A DNA stretch of 64,000 nt from Ruminococcaceae bacterium UBA6413 (GTDB lineage Bacteria; Bacillota; Clostridia; Oscillospirales; Ruminococcaceae): positions 21,331-85,330 of the forward strand of contig DJPL01000004.1 in the NCBI GenBank assembly GCA_002437415.1, read 5' to 3'. The position numbers and the translations under genes were made by a program. Below the pieces are notes generated by a model that saw only the letters and a program-made list of their open reading frames with translations, searched no databases and was not told the DNA's origin. Of this stretch, positions 9,708 to 18,022 are shown piece after piece; position 1 is the first letter of the stretch; each line of letters opens with the position of its first letter.

Positions 9708-9986
9708 ATGACAGAGCAGGAATTTTTCACCTACAAGGGTCTTCCTCTTGTGAGGAAAGACAACACCATCTATTACGGAAATATGTCTGATAAGTACGTT
9801 GCAATGCTGACTGTATTATCCACGCACAAGGTCAAGGATCTTGAAATAGCAGACAAGACAAGGGTACAGCTGATGAACACAGATCCGACTGTTCCCGCTA
9901 CAGAGATAATCGCAAAGACAAGCGAAAGAGGCAGTCTTTACGAGGCGCTTGATGTTGCAAGCATTTGGCTTTCTAAGAATAACTAA
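9708..9986 (+). CDS. Conserved small hypothetical protein
   Basis: This 92-residue soluble protein has no motif I recognise. It begins MTEQEFFTYKGLPLVR and contains a beta-strand-rich first half (TIYYGNMSDKYVAMLTVL) and a helical C-terminus. The ATG at 9708 is selected because GGAGG lies 5 bases upstream; an in-frame GTG at 9696 would overlap that ribosome site. It is followed at once by a strong terminator, so it ends its transcription unit. A short stem (ACCGT/ACGGT, 9681-9697) lies just before the ribosome site. Confidence 0.75.
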   Translation: MTEQEFFTYKGLPLVRKDNTIYYGNMSDKYVAMLTVLSTHKVKDLEIADKTRVQLMNTDPTVPATEIIAKTSERGSLYEALDVASIWLSKNN

Positions 9987-9993
9987 AAAGTTG

Positions 9994-10029
9994 CTCCGCT
10001 GTAACGAGGTTACAGCGGAGTGATTTTTT
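9994..10029 (+). terminator. Rho-independent terminator after the small hypothetical gene
   Basis: The arms CTCCGCTGTAAC and GTTACAGCGGAG pair perfectly around a three-base GAG loop (9994-10020), and a run of six T residues follows at 10024-10029. It lies 8 bases after the stop codon at 9986 and closes the plus-strand unit. Confidence 0.9.
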
Positions 10030-10065
10030 ATAAATTGTGTCGGTAGGATAATCGCGATTGTATAT

Positions 10066-10100
10066 TAAAAACAGAACCCCATGCCATAACATGGGGTTCT
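10066..10100 (-). terminator. Terminator of the zinc-ribbon membrane protein gene
   Basis: The arms AGAACCCCATG (10073-10083) and CATGGGGTTCT (10090-10100) form an 11-bp perfect stem with a six-base loop. Read on the minus strand, a T5 tract follows the stem (A residues at 10067-10071). It lies 21 bases past the end of the minus-strand gene, convergent with the plus-strand terminator next to it. Confidence 0.88.
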
Positions 10101-10120
10101 TGTATGAATGCGAATATCAA

Positions 10121-10597
10121 TTACTTAAGAAGTGAGATCTTACCGATGAGGGGAAGCTCCTTAGCCTGACCCTGAGCGGCATTGACAATACCCATAATCA
10201 TAAGTACGAGCTCAAATATAGACACCGCTAAGCCTAAGATAGGACCTAAAACCCAACCTACAAAAGGAATTATAGTGATAATACCTGTTACTATAGAAGC
10301 GGCTATGCCGAGCAGGAAGAGCACGAGTCCCTGATTTGTATGGAAGCGTGCAAACCTTGAGTTGGGGCAGGCAAGCAGGGGAATGAGGAAGAGTATTCCT
10401 ATGTATGCGAGAACAGACATACCCTTGTTTGCGCTTATGTCCTGGGGATCAAACTGTGCTGTTGAGTCAGCGGTATTCATCATATTGTTTACAAAGCCCT
10501 GAGCGTTCTGCTGAGCGCCGCCTACGGGAGCGCCGCAGTTGGGGCAGTTGTTTGCTCCGTCGGGGAGCTGATTTCCACATTTGTTGCAAAAAGCCAT
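10121..10597 (-). CDS. Zinc-ribbon membrane protein (DUF4870-like)
   Basis: This 158-residue protein starts with a zinc ribbon (FCNKCGN...NCPNCGA, residues 3-23), then a Gln/Asn-rich linker. After that come three or four hydrophobic segments (about 65-140) resembling DUF4870 integral membrane proteins. No enzymatic function is implied. It is transcribed alone, with a consensus promoter at 10656-10684 on the minus strand and its own terminator. Confidence 0.8.
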   Translation of the reverse strand: MAFCNKCGNQLPDGANNCPNCGAPVGGAQQNAQGFVNNMMNTADSTAQFDPQDISANKGMSVLAYIGILFLIPLLACPNSRFARFHTNQGLVLFLLGIAASIVTGIITIIPFVGWVLGPILGLAVSIFELVLMIMGIVNAAQGQAKELPLIGKISLLK

Positions 10598-10655
10598 AAA
10601 TGTTAACCTCCGAAAACCATTTCAAATAATCCGCGGCTGAATTGCCGTTAGTTAA

Positions 10656-10684
10656 ATTATAAAACAGTTTTTAAAAAAAGTCAA
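10656..10684 (-). promoter_or_regulatory. Sigma-A promoter of the zinc-ribbon protein gene
   Basis: On the minus strand, TTGACT (10684-10679) and TATAAT (10661-10656) are separated by exactly 17 bases. The predicted transcript start is about 50 bases upstream of the ATG. Confidence 0.75.
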
Positions 10685-10787
10685 CTGATTTTTTGTTTGT
10701 TGAGTAAATTTCTGAATTTTGATCGAAAGGTGTACGCTTTTCAACGGAAGATAGGAAAGCGCAATTGTGTTTTAATAAAGAAAAACC

Positions 10788-10816
10788 TTGCATTCCGTTT
10801 AAATGTGTGATAGAAT
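10788..10816 (+). promoter_or_regulatory. Promoter of the aminotransferase gene
   Basis: TTGCAT (10788-10793) and TAGAAT (10811-10816) have a 17-base spacer. They lie about 80 bases upstream of the chosen aminotransferase start and point toward it. Confidence 0.6.
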
Positions 10817-10897
10817 AAAGCTATTGTAACAGCGGCAGTCCCAATGTGCCGCTCACCCATTACAAAATAAATGCAAGGAGGAAAGGTCAGACCGTTT

Positions 10898-12106
10898 ATG
10901 CTCCGGTATGACCGATATAATATGAACGCATTTTCATACAGAGTACAGACATTGCAGCCATCAGCAATAAGAGAGATACTTAAGTTTACGTCAGATCCCG
11001 AGGTTATCAGCTTTGCGGCGGGCAACCCCGCGCCCGAGGCTTTCCCGACAGAGGAGATCGCACGTATTACAAACGAAATACTTACAACAATGCCCATAGA
11101 TGCCCTTCAGTATTCAATAACAGAGGGCTATACACCCCTTCGTAACTGGATAAAGGACGACCTTAAGAAAAAGGGTATGTTTGATGAAAACGAAGAAGAT
11201 GTAGTAATTACTTCGGGCGCACAGCAGGCGATAGAGGTAGTCACCAAGGAGATATGCAACGAGGGTGACGTAATTATCTGCGAAGCACCTACATTTATCG
11301 GCTCGCTCAACGCTTTCCGTTCCTATAATTCTAAGCTTGTCGGCATTGATATGGACGATGACGGAATAAATACAGAAAAGCTTGAAGCTGCTCTCGAAAA
11401 GTATCAGAGAACAGCTTTCATCTACCTTATCCCGAACTTTCAGAACCCCACCGGCAAGACCATGAGCCTTGAAAAGCGCAAGAAGGTGCTTGAGCTGGCT
11501 CAGAAGTACAACGTATATATACTTGAAGATAATCCCTACGGCGATCTGCGCTATCTCGGCGAGGACGTACCTACAATAAAGTCACTGGACAAGACAGGTC
11601 ATGTTCTCTATGCGGGAACATTCTCAAAGACGCTTGCTCCCGGACTGCGTGTAGGATATCTCTGCGCGCCCAAGAACGTTATCGCAAAGGCAGTAGTCTG
11701 CATGCAGGTTTCAACCGTTCACACCTCTATCCTGCCGCAGATGATCACATATAAATTTGTTACCGAGAATAACTTTGAAGAGCATCTTGAAAAGCTGAGA
11801 GCCATCTACAAGCGTAAGTCCGATCTTATGCTTACTAACCTCAAGATGAAGATGCCGAAGTCCATCAAGTTCACAGAGCCCGAGGGCGGCTTGTTCATCT
11901 GGGGCACGCTGCCCGACGGTGATATGCCTTACTTCTGCAAGAAGGCTGTAAAGAACAAGGTGGCAGTAGTTCCCGGCAATGCATTCTTAATAGATGAAAG
12001 TGCTCCTTGTCTGTCATTCAGACTGAACTATTCGACACCTACTGACGAACAGATCGAAAAGGGTGTAGATATACTCGCTGAAGTTGCAAAGACAATGTAC
12101 AGATAA
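10898..12106 (+). CDS. PLP-dependent aminotransferase (fold type I, 2-aminoadipate/aromatic type)
   Basis: This is a class I/II aminotransferase of the MocR/LysN branch without a DNA-binding domain. Visible family motifs are ISFAAGNPAPEAFP near the N-terminus, ITSGAQQAIE, the PNFQNPTGKTM substrate/cofactor region, EDNPYGDLRY, and the PLP-lysine segment AGTFSKTLAPGLRVGY. Two longer in-frame starts exist; ATG 10898 is preferred because AAAGG lies 11 bases upstream, while ATG 10871 overlaps the AGGAGG sequence itself, and ATG 10922 is also possible. The substrate is probably an aromatic amino acid, 2-aminoadipate or a branched-chain amino acid and cannot be fixed from sequence. It is transcribed alone. 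Confidence 0.87.
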   Translation: MLRYDRYNMNAFSYRVQTLQPSAIREILKFTSDPEVISFAAGNPAPEAFPTEEIARITNEILTTMPIDALQYSITEGYTPLRNWIKDDLKKKGMFDENEEDVVITSGAQQAIEVVTKEICNEGDVIICEAPTFIGSLNAFRSYNSKLVGIDMDDDGINTEKLEAALEKYQRTAFIYLIPNFQNPTGKTMSLEKRKKVLELAQKYNVYILEDNPYGDLRYLGEDVPTIKSLDKTGHVLYAGTFSKTLAPGLRVGYLCAPKNVIAKAVVCMQVSTVHTSILPQMITYKFVTENNFEEHLEKLRAIYKRKSDLMLTNLKMKMPKSIKFTEPEGGLFIWGTLPDGDMPYFCKKAVKNKVAVVPGNAFLIDESAPCLSFRLNYSTPTDEQIEKGVDILAEVAKTMYR

Positions 12107-12500
12107 TTACGGATAACCGAAGAATAAAGTACATTAACCGACATACAAGGAAAACAGGAACGGAATAATAAAATATTATCCACAACGGACAAGTCTTCAA
12201 AGGGGTAATTATGCCCTTTTGAGAATAGCTGTCAGAAGAAAATTCCAAGACGTAAGCCTGTAATAAGCCTTGTACTGTCGGTTGATTTTTTTGCAAAACC
12301 GGCGGTGTGCTTAATGTGGGCTTGCGTAACGTTTGAAATACATAAAAAGATATCATCATAAATTATACGACCCGCAACAAGCAAACCTTTTGTATTCCGT
12401 AAATGTCACAGTTGACCGAAATCCGGAATAACTGTGCCTGTGCATCTTTTTGTGTTTTCGTATGACCGCATTTTTGCGGTCGGAAAGAAACGGTGAATGA
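12107..12500. other. Gene-free interval with two small hairpins
   Basis: No credible gene is seen. A weak hairpin (TCAAAGGG ... CCCTTTTGA, about 12196-12221) could serve as a leaky terminator for the aminotransferase, although no T-tract follows. At 12464-12481 the arms GACCGCA and TGCGGTC enclose TTTT directly before the GGAAAG ribosome site of the next gene. No clear promoter was identified for the downstream operon. Confidence 0.5.
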
Positions 12501-14768
12501 ATGAAGTATTTTGATAAGCTGTCTGACGCTGTGCAGGCAGCTTTTTCTGTCAGGGCGGTCGATACGGATAAGCTTTTATACTGCGTTAAAGCGGATATGG
12601 ACGGCGAGGGGTGTTATTACGACACCTATATCACGTTCGATAACGAAAAGCTTTATCTGTTGTCGGGCTACGACAGACTGGTAAAAAATAAAAAGACGTT
12701 CGACACACAGTTTGACTTCAAGGACTTCTGCGAATATCCGATGTCCGATATCGAAGAGCTGTATGTTGACCGCTATCAGTTCACGGCAAGACTGATGGCA
12801 AAAATGAGTGACGGCAGTGAAAAACAGCTTGCTATGTTTTCGGGAGGCTTTTCCGAGAAATTCGAGCAGTTCTGCCGCCGATACGAAACAATAAAAAAGG
12901 GCGAAACGCCCGACGATTCCGCACTGGACGACAAGACGCTGTATTGCCCCAAGTGTGGCAGAAAATATCCCGACCCGAACAGAGCATTCTGTCCGTACTG
13001 CACAAAACGTACATGGATATTCAAGCGCCTGCTCGGTATGTTCGGCGACTACAAAAAGCAGATAGTTATAATTCTGGCGCTTATAGCCGTATCGGTGGCG
13101 CTCGGACTTATCGCTCCGTACTTCGGTACAAAAATGCTGTACGATGATGTGCTCACCGAGGGCGGAAGCCTGTACGGACAGATATTGTTCGTAATACTGG
13201 TAATGGCGGCATTCTCACTGCTGTCGACCCTATTTGCAATGGTTTACGGTGTAATTATAAGTAAGATAACGCCGCAGGTCATACATAAGCTCAGGACGGA
13301 TATTTTCGCTTCTATGCAGAAGCTGTCGCTGTCGTTCTTCACGACAAAGCAGACAGGCTCGCTCATGGGTAGGGTAGACCGTGACAGCTTTGACGTGTAC
13401 GGATTTTTTGTAGACATAGTACCGCAGTTTATCGCAAATATGATAAAGATAATCGGGCTTGTCGTGCTTATGCTTATGGTAAACCCGATAATATCACTGT
13501 CGATGTTCTTTGCGGTATTCCTTGTACTGCTGTGCGAGGTGCTGTGGCTGAGAGGTCAGAGAAGGCACTGGAGAAACCGTGATATCGCAAGGCGGGGAGT
13601 TACCTCCACGCTGTCCGACGCACTGAACGGTCACAGGGTAGTAAAGGCGTTTTCGCGTGAAGAGCAGGAGATAACACGCTTTGGCGTAAAGAACGATAAT
13701 CTTTATTCGGCAGAATATGCGAGGGATAAGAGAAGCGCACACTTTTTCCCTGTACAGAGCGGAATATACGCCGTATTCAGCGGTATTATATACTGCCTCG
13801 GTGTTGCGCTCGTGCTGATGGGTAATCTACAGCTCGGCGGACTGACACTGCTTATTAACTATTTCGGCGTTATCTGGGATCCGATCTTCTTCTTCATGTA
13901 TATGGGTAACGACTGGGCAAGATGTACGGACGCCGCAGGCAGAATGTTCGAGATACTCGACAGCGAGCCTACGGTAAAGCCGCCCGCAGAGCCGGCAGAT
14001 ATACCCGGCGGCGTGCTGAAGGGTGATATATGTTTCAAGGACGTTACGTTTGAATATGAGGCGGGAAGACCTGTGCTCAAAAATATGTCGTTTGCTACCG
14101 AGGCGGGCAAATTCACAGGTATTGTCGGCAAGACAGGTGCGGGAAAATCGACTATCATAAACCTGATATCAAGAATGTATGATGTTACCTCAGGTGAGAT
14201 AACGATAGACGGCATACCCGTAAAAAAGATACCGTTTGATGTCCTGAGAAAGAATATCGGCGTTGTATCGCAGGAAACCTATCTGTTTATGGGAACGATA
14301 GCCGACAATATCCGCTATGCAAGACCTGACGCTACTATGGAGGAGGTCGTGCAGGCGGCAAAGAGCGCAAACGCCCACGACTTCATAATGAAGCTCCCCG
14401 AGGGTTATGATACCGTTACGGGAAGCGGCGGCGTAAGCCTGTCGGGCGGCGAAAAACAGCGTATATCCATTGCCCGCGCGCTTATACAGAAGCCGAATAT
14501 ACTGATACTTGACGAGGCGACAGCGGCAATGGATACCGCTACCGAGCGCAAGATACAAAGCGCTATCGATAACCTCAAGCACGGCAGAACAATAATAGCG
14601 ATAGCGCACAGGCTTTCAACGCTCCGTGACGCGGATATACTCTATGTGATCGAGCACGGAGAAGTAAAGGAAAGCGGAACGCACGATGAGCTTATACGCA
14701 CAAAGGGCAAATACTTTGAACTGTACAAGCTGCAAAGCGAGTCGCTTAAATCTGTCGGAATTGACTGA
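12501..14768 (+). CDS. ABC exporter (TMD-NBD) with N-terminal domain and zinc ribbon, paired half 1
   Basis: This 755-residue ABC half-transporter has an unusual N-terminal extension: about 140 residues of beta-rich, PH-like appearance, then a zinc ribbon with CPKC at 149-152 and CPYC at 164-167. An ABCB-type six-helix membrane domain follows (about 185-470), then the nucleotide-binding domain, with Walker A GKTGAGKS at 543-550, signature LSGGEKQR from residue 647, and Walker B ILILDEATAAMD. It is followed after 18 bases by a DUF1854 gene and then by a second ABC protein of the same design, so the two halves probably make a heterodimer. The substrate is unknown; related pairs in other phyla are annotated as associated with cyanophycin metabolism. 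Confidence 0.9.
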   Translation: MKYFDKLSDAVQAAFSVRAVDTDKLLYCVKADMDGEGCYYDTYITFDNEKLYLLSGYDRLVKNKKTFDTQFDFKDFCEYPMSDIEELYVDRYQFTARLMAKMSDGSEKQLAMFSGGFSEKFEQFCRRYETIKKGETPDDSALDDKTLYCPKCGRKYPDPNRAFCPYCTKRTWIFKRLLGMFGDYKKQIVIILALIAVSVALGLIAPYFGTKMLYDDVLTEGGSLYGQILFVILVMAAFSLLSTLFAMVYGVIISKITPQVIHKLRTDIFASMQKLSLSFFTTKQTGSLMGRVDRDSFDVYGFFVDIVPQFIANMIKIIGLVVLMLMVNPIISLSMFFAVFLVLLCEVLWLRGQRRHWRNRDIARRGVTSTLSDALNGHRVVKAFSREEQEITRFGVKNDNLYSAEYARDKRSAHFFPVQSGIYAVFSGIIYCLGVALVLMGNLQLGGLTLLINYFGVIWDPIFFFMYMGNDWARCTDAAGRMFEILDSEPTVKPPAEPADIPGGVLKGDICFKDVTFEYEAGRPVLKNMSFATEAGKFTGIVGKTGAGKSTIINLISRMYDVTSGEITIDGIPVKKIPFDVLRKNIGVVSQETYLFMGTIADNIRYARPDATMEEVVQAAKSANAHDFIMKLPEGYDTVTGSGGVSLSGGEKQRISIARALIQKPNILILDEATAAMDTATERKIQSAIDNLKHGRTIIAIAHRLSTLRDADILYVIEHGEVKESGTHDELIRTKGKYFELYKLQSESLKSVGID

Positions 14769-14786
14769 TACAGAAAGGAAAGGCTT

Positions 14787-15320
14787 ATGAAGCAGAATAC
14801 GACTGCAATTTATGATGTAGATACGCTGAATATACTTTCTCCCGATAAAATTCATCTGACCGAAAGTGAAAACGGTTATCTGTCGTTTTCGTATGACGGA
14901 AAGGATTATGAAAAGGTCGACCTTACAAGACTTGTGCCTTTCAACGATGAAAACAAATATATCAGTGTAAGCTATAAGAATGAGGAGGACGAGTGGAAGG
15001 AGATAGGCGTAATAAAGAATCTGGACGAACTGACAGGTGATATGAAAAGCACGGTCAGCGCCTACCTTAAGCTCAAGTACTACATTCCTGAGATAAAGAA
15101 GATCAATAAGATAACAGATAATCAGATGGGCTATCTTTTCCTTGAAGCCGAAACTACGGCGGGTGAAAAGAAGATAGCGGTGTACGACTGGTGGCACAAT
15201 TTCAGAATGATACACGGTAAAATGCTCGCAGTGACGGACGCAGACGGAAACCGATACAGCGTACCCGATGTCGACAAACTGGATAAGGCGAGCATCAAAA
15301 GGCTTCAGCTGTTCATCTGA
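14787..15320 (+). CDS. DUF1854 family protein
   Basis: This 177-residue soluble protein matches the DUF1854 pattern: a central YIPEIKKI segment, the beta-hairpin TTAGEKKIAVYDW, then MLAVTDADGNRYSVPDVDKLD and a C-terminal KRLQLFI. DUF1854 proteins are known next to ABC exporters and have been labelled cyanophycin-metabolism-associated in proteobacteria. Here it lies between two ABC half-transporters (18 and 39 bases away), consistent with a cytoplasmic accessory of the exporter. Its biochemical function is not established. No cyanophycin synthetase or cyanophycinase gene is in the window. Confidence 0.8.
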   Translation: MKQNTTAIYDVDTLNILSPDKIHLTESENGYLSFSYDGKDYEKVDLTRLVPFNDENKYISVSYKNEEDEWKEIGVIKNLDELTGDMKSTVSAYLKLKYYIPEIKKINKITDNQMGYLFLEAETTAGEKKIAVYDWWHNFRMIHGKMLAVTDADGNRYSVPDVDKLDKASIKRLQLFI

Positions 15321-15359
15321 TACCGCTTTTATGACCTTTTCGGAAAGGAGCAGGTATAA

Positions 15360-17552
15360 ATGAATTTAAAACTGTCAGTCCCTAAAGGCGTGGACGCTGA
15401 CAGCGTGAGTTTTTCACTGCCGTTTGACATAGACCGCAAGGCAAAAACGGCAAACGGGCATCTCGTTGCCACAAAGGATAAGCTCACGGTATATTATGAC
15501 GATAAAGCGGTACGGGAGTTTTCCGTACCCGATATAAGCGAGATAACTGTCGAACAGCTTATCGGCTGTTCTATGCTGTGCGTAAAGGATCTGCACGGCA
15601 AGGATATATGCGTATGTCAGTTTTCGCAGAAGTACTATATGCGCTATGCGGAGCTTGCGAAGATATACGAGCATTACATTGCCACGGGTGAATTTACAGA
15701 ACACACAGATGCGGACGAGCCGAGCTGTCCTAAGTGCGGAGCGGCGCTCAGAGGAAGCAGTAAATGTATGTTCTGTGACGCGAAAAAGGGCGTGTTCTTA
15801 AAGCTTGTAAAAAGGCTTGCGCCGTACAAGGTGCAGTTTGGACTTTCGCTTTTCGCAACGTTCGTGCTTTATGCGTTTGATGTTATCAATCCGCTGTTTC
15901 AGAGAATACTTGTAGACGACCTTATAGTTCCGAACAACAGCGACTGGGGACTTTTCTGGAAGATAACGCTGTGTATTCTGGTGCTTAACCTGTCCTCTAT
16001 GGGCTTCAGACTGTTGCAGGAGGTATGTAACTATAAGATATCTACGGCATACGGCAGGGATCTGCGCCGTGACATATTCAACAAGACACAGCAGTTATCC
16101 ATGAGCAATGTTGCAAAGCGTACACCGGGCGAGCTTATCAACCGTGTATCGGGTGATGCGGCGACGCTTCAGGACTTTATGACGAGACAGGGCAAGGATA
16201 TGATATTCCAGACCACAGCTCTTGTCGCCTTGCTTATACTTATGTATGTCACAAACTGGAAGCTTGCGCTTGTTATCACGATCCCCTTACCGCTTGCGGC
16301 GTATCTTTCGGCAAAGTCGTTCAATGCGATAAGTGTAAGATACGGCAGGGTATGGCGTTTCCAGTGCCGTGCAAGCGAGCTTCTGCATGACGTACTGCAC
16401 GGAATAAGGGTAGTAAAGAACTACGGCAACGAGGACAGAGAGATAGAAGCGTACAGGAAAGCCTCGTCAAAGTGGGCTGACGCTGTAAAGAGAGCGGATA
16501 TCCTTTGGTATATGGTACAGCCGCCTATTCGTTACATATTCAGCATAGGCGAGTTCTGCGCCCTGTTCTTTGGCGGAAGTATGATACTCGGCAGAGAAAT
16601 GCAGCTCGGTGAGCTGATACAGTTCACTACCTATGTTGCTATGCTGTACGGTCCTATCCAGTGGCTGACAAGCCTGCCGAGAGTGCTTGCGCAGGCGAGA
16701 GTAAGCGCAGGAAAGGTATTTGAGATACTCGAAGAGGATAACGATATCAATGATACCGAAAACGCGGTAAGCCTTGATATAAAGGGAGATATCGAGTTTA
16801 AGAACGTATATTTCGGCTACAAGGCTTATAACCCTGTGCTGAAAGACATTTCGTTCAGTATAAAGCAGGGCGAGATGATAGGAATAGTCGGACACTCGGG
16901 TGTCGGAAAGTCAACGCTGATAAACCTTATCATGCGGCTTTATGATCCGACAGCGGGCGAGGTGCTGATAGACGGCACAGACGTGCGGGATATAACGCAG
17001 AACTCACTGCGTTCGCAGGTGGGAGTTGTATTGCAGGAAACGTATCTTTTCAACGGAACGGTGCTTGACAATATCCGCTATGCAAAGCCCGATGCTACCT
17101 TTGAGCAGATAGTAAACGCCGCGAAGACGGCAAACTGTCACGACTTCATCGCCCGTATGCCTGACGGCTATAATACTGTTGTCGGTGAGCGCGGTTACAA
17201 TCTCTCGGGCGGTGAACGTCAGCGTATAGCTATTGCAAGGGCAATTCTCCACGATCCGAAAATACTGATACTGGACGAAGCCACCGCGTCGCTTGACACG
17301 CAGACTGAAAAGCAGATACAGGACGCGCTCGACAGGCTGATAAAGGGCAGGACCACAATTGCGATAGCTCACAGACTGTCAACGCTTGCTAATGCCGACA
17401 GGCTTATAGTGCTCAAAAAGGGCAAGGTCGCCGAGATCGGCACTCATAACGAGCTTTTACACAACAAGGGCGTATATTATGAGCTTGTAATGGCACAGAA
17501 GCAGACCGCAAGGCTGAGGAAGAGTGAAGCGGTTGTACCGGTTATGGGGTAA
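15360..17552 (+). CDS. ABC exporter (TMD-NBD) with N-terminal domain and zinc ribbon, paired half 2
   Basis: This 730-residue ABC half-transporter mirrors the one at 12501. It has an N-terminal beta-rich domain of about 115 residues and a zinc ribbon (CPKC at 123-126, CMFC at 136-139). Then come a six-helix ABCB-type domain and an NBD with Walker A GHSGVGKST, signature NLSGGERQR and Walker B ILILDEATASLD. AAAGGAG lies 6-7 bases before the ATG. Both halves keep canonical catalytic motifs, so neither is obviously a degenerate site. The arrangement ABC-DUF1854-ABC suggests one heterodimeric export machine. Confidence 0.9.
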   Translation: MNLKLSVPKGVDADSVSFSLPFDIDRKAKTANGHLVATKDKLTVYYDDKAVREFSVPDISEITVEQLIGCSMLCVKDLHGKDICVCQFSQKYYMRYAELAKIYEHYIATGEFTEHTDADEPSCPKCGAALRGSSKCMFCDAKKGVFLKLVKRLAPYKVQFGLSLFATFVLYAFDVINPLFQRILVDDLIVPNNSDWGLFWKITLCILVLNLSSMGFRLLQEVCNYKISTAYGRDLRRDIFNKTQQLSMSNVAKRTPGELINRVSGDAATLQDFMTRQGKDMIFQTTALVALLILMYVTNWKLALVITIPLPLAAYLSAKSFNAISVRYGRVWRFQCRASELLHDVLHGIRVVKNYGNEDREIEAYRKASSKWADAVKRADILWYMVQPPIRYIFSIGEFCALFFGGSMILGREMQLGELIQFTTYVAMLYGPIQWLTSLPRVLAQARVSAGKVFEILEEDNDINDTENAVSLDIKGDIEFKNVYFGYKAYNPVLKDISFSIKQGEMIGIVGHSGVGKSTLINLIMRLYDPTAGEVLIDGTDVRDITQNSLRSQVGVVLQETYLFNGTVLDNIRYAKPDATFEQIVNAAKTANCHDFIARMPDGYNTVVGERGYNLSGGERQRIAIARAILHDPKILILDEATASLDTQTEKQIQDALDRLIKGRTTIAIAHRLSTLANADRLIVLKKGKVAEIGTHNELLHNKGVYYELVMAQKQTARLRKSEAVVPVMG

Positions 17553-17594
17553 GACGATGATTTTTCAAAAATAGGTGTCGCTTATTGCTTGCTT

Positions 17595-17767
17595 TGGTGG
17601 TTTTGCATCGTGCAAAACTTTTGGCAAGCAAACAAAGCGTCCTTGCTTTGGGGCGAAGCCCCCGGCAGGGACTAGGGGCGGCAGCCCCAGCAAAATAGCC
17701 CAAAGGGGTTTTCGGCAAGGATGCCGAAATAAGGACACACCAAGCTTTGCACGATGCAAAGCCATCA
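17595..17767. repeat. MITE-like element with palindromic inverted-repeat ends
   Basis: The left end (17595-17624) and right end (17738-17767) are inverted copies matching at roughly 24 of 30 positions. Each end has its own palindromic core, TTTGCATCGTGCAAA on the left and TTTGCACGATGCAAA on the right. The interior is GC-rich and contains further short inverted motifs such as GGGGCGAAGCCCC and GGGGCGGCAGCCCC. There is no transposase frame. This looks like a non-autonomous dispersed repeat; copy number elsewhere in the genome cannot be seen here. Confidence 0.65.
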
Positions 17768-17899
17768 GAGTGTCCTAAAGGGGATAGGGATTGAGAACAG
17801 GCTACATTTCTTAAAAACAGATTTTTTTCTGCAAACCACCGACTTTTACCACCCCTTCTTCATCTTTTTCTTATTTTCCTATTTGTTTATAAAAAGTAC

Positions 17900-17928
17900 T
17901 TGCATTTTCTCCGCTTTTTTGGTAAAAT
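17900..17928 (+). promoter_or_regulatory. Promoter of the pgk-tpiA-gpmI block
   Basis: TTGCAT (17900-17905) and TAAAAT (17923-17928) are separated by 17 bases. The expected transcript start is near 17935, leaving a leader of about 90 bases before pgk. Confidence 0.7.
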
Positions 17929-18022
17929 AAAATATGAGCGCAGAAGCCCTGCTTTTGCGTGGGATTTGTATTTCTTGAGGATTGCCTCATACAAATAAAG
18001 TAAAAGCGAAAGGATCATTACC

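Larger units (their letters stand above)
17553..18022. other. Intergenic interval with an inverted-repeat element and the pgk promoter
   Basis: No gene is convincing here. The left two-thirds is occupied by a GC-rich element bounded by inverted repeats (17595-17767). The right part holds the pgk promoter at 17900-17928 and an untranslated leader of about 90 bases. Small frames inside the repeat read as proline/glycine-rich nonsense and are not considered genes. Confidence 0.6.

Noticed and set aside
17565..17778. Two overlapping frames of 66-67 codons on opposite strands
   Set aside because: They lie inside the inverted-repeat element, lack ribosome sites and read as low-complexity Gly/Pro-rich sequence; treated as repeat.
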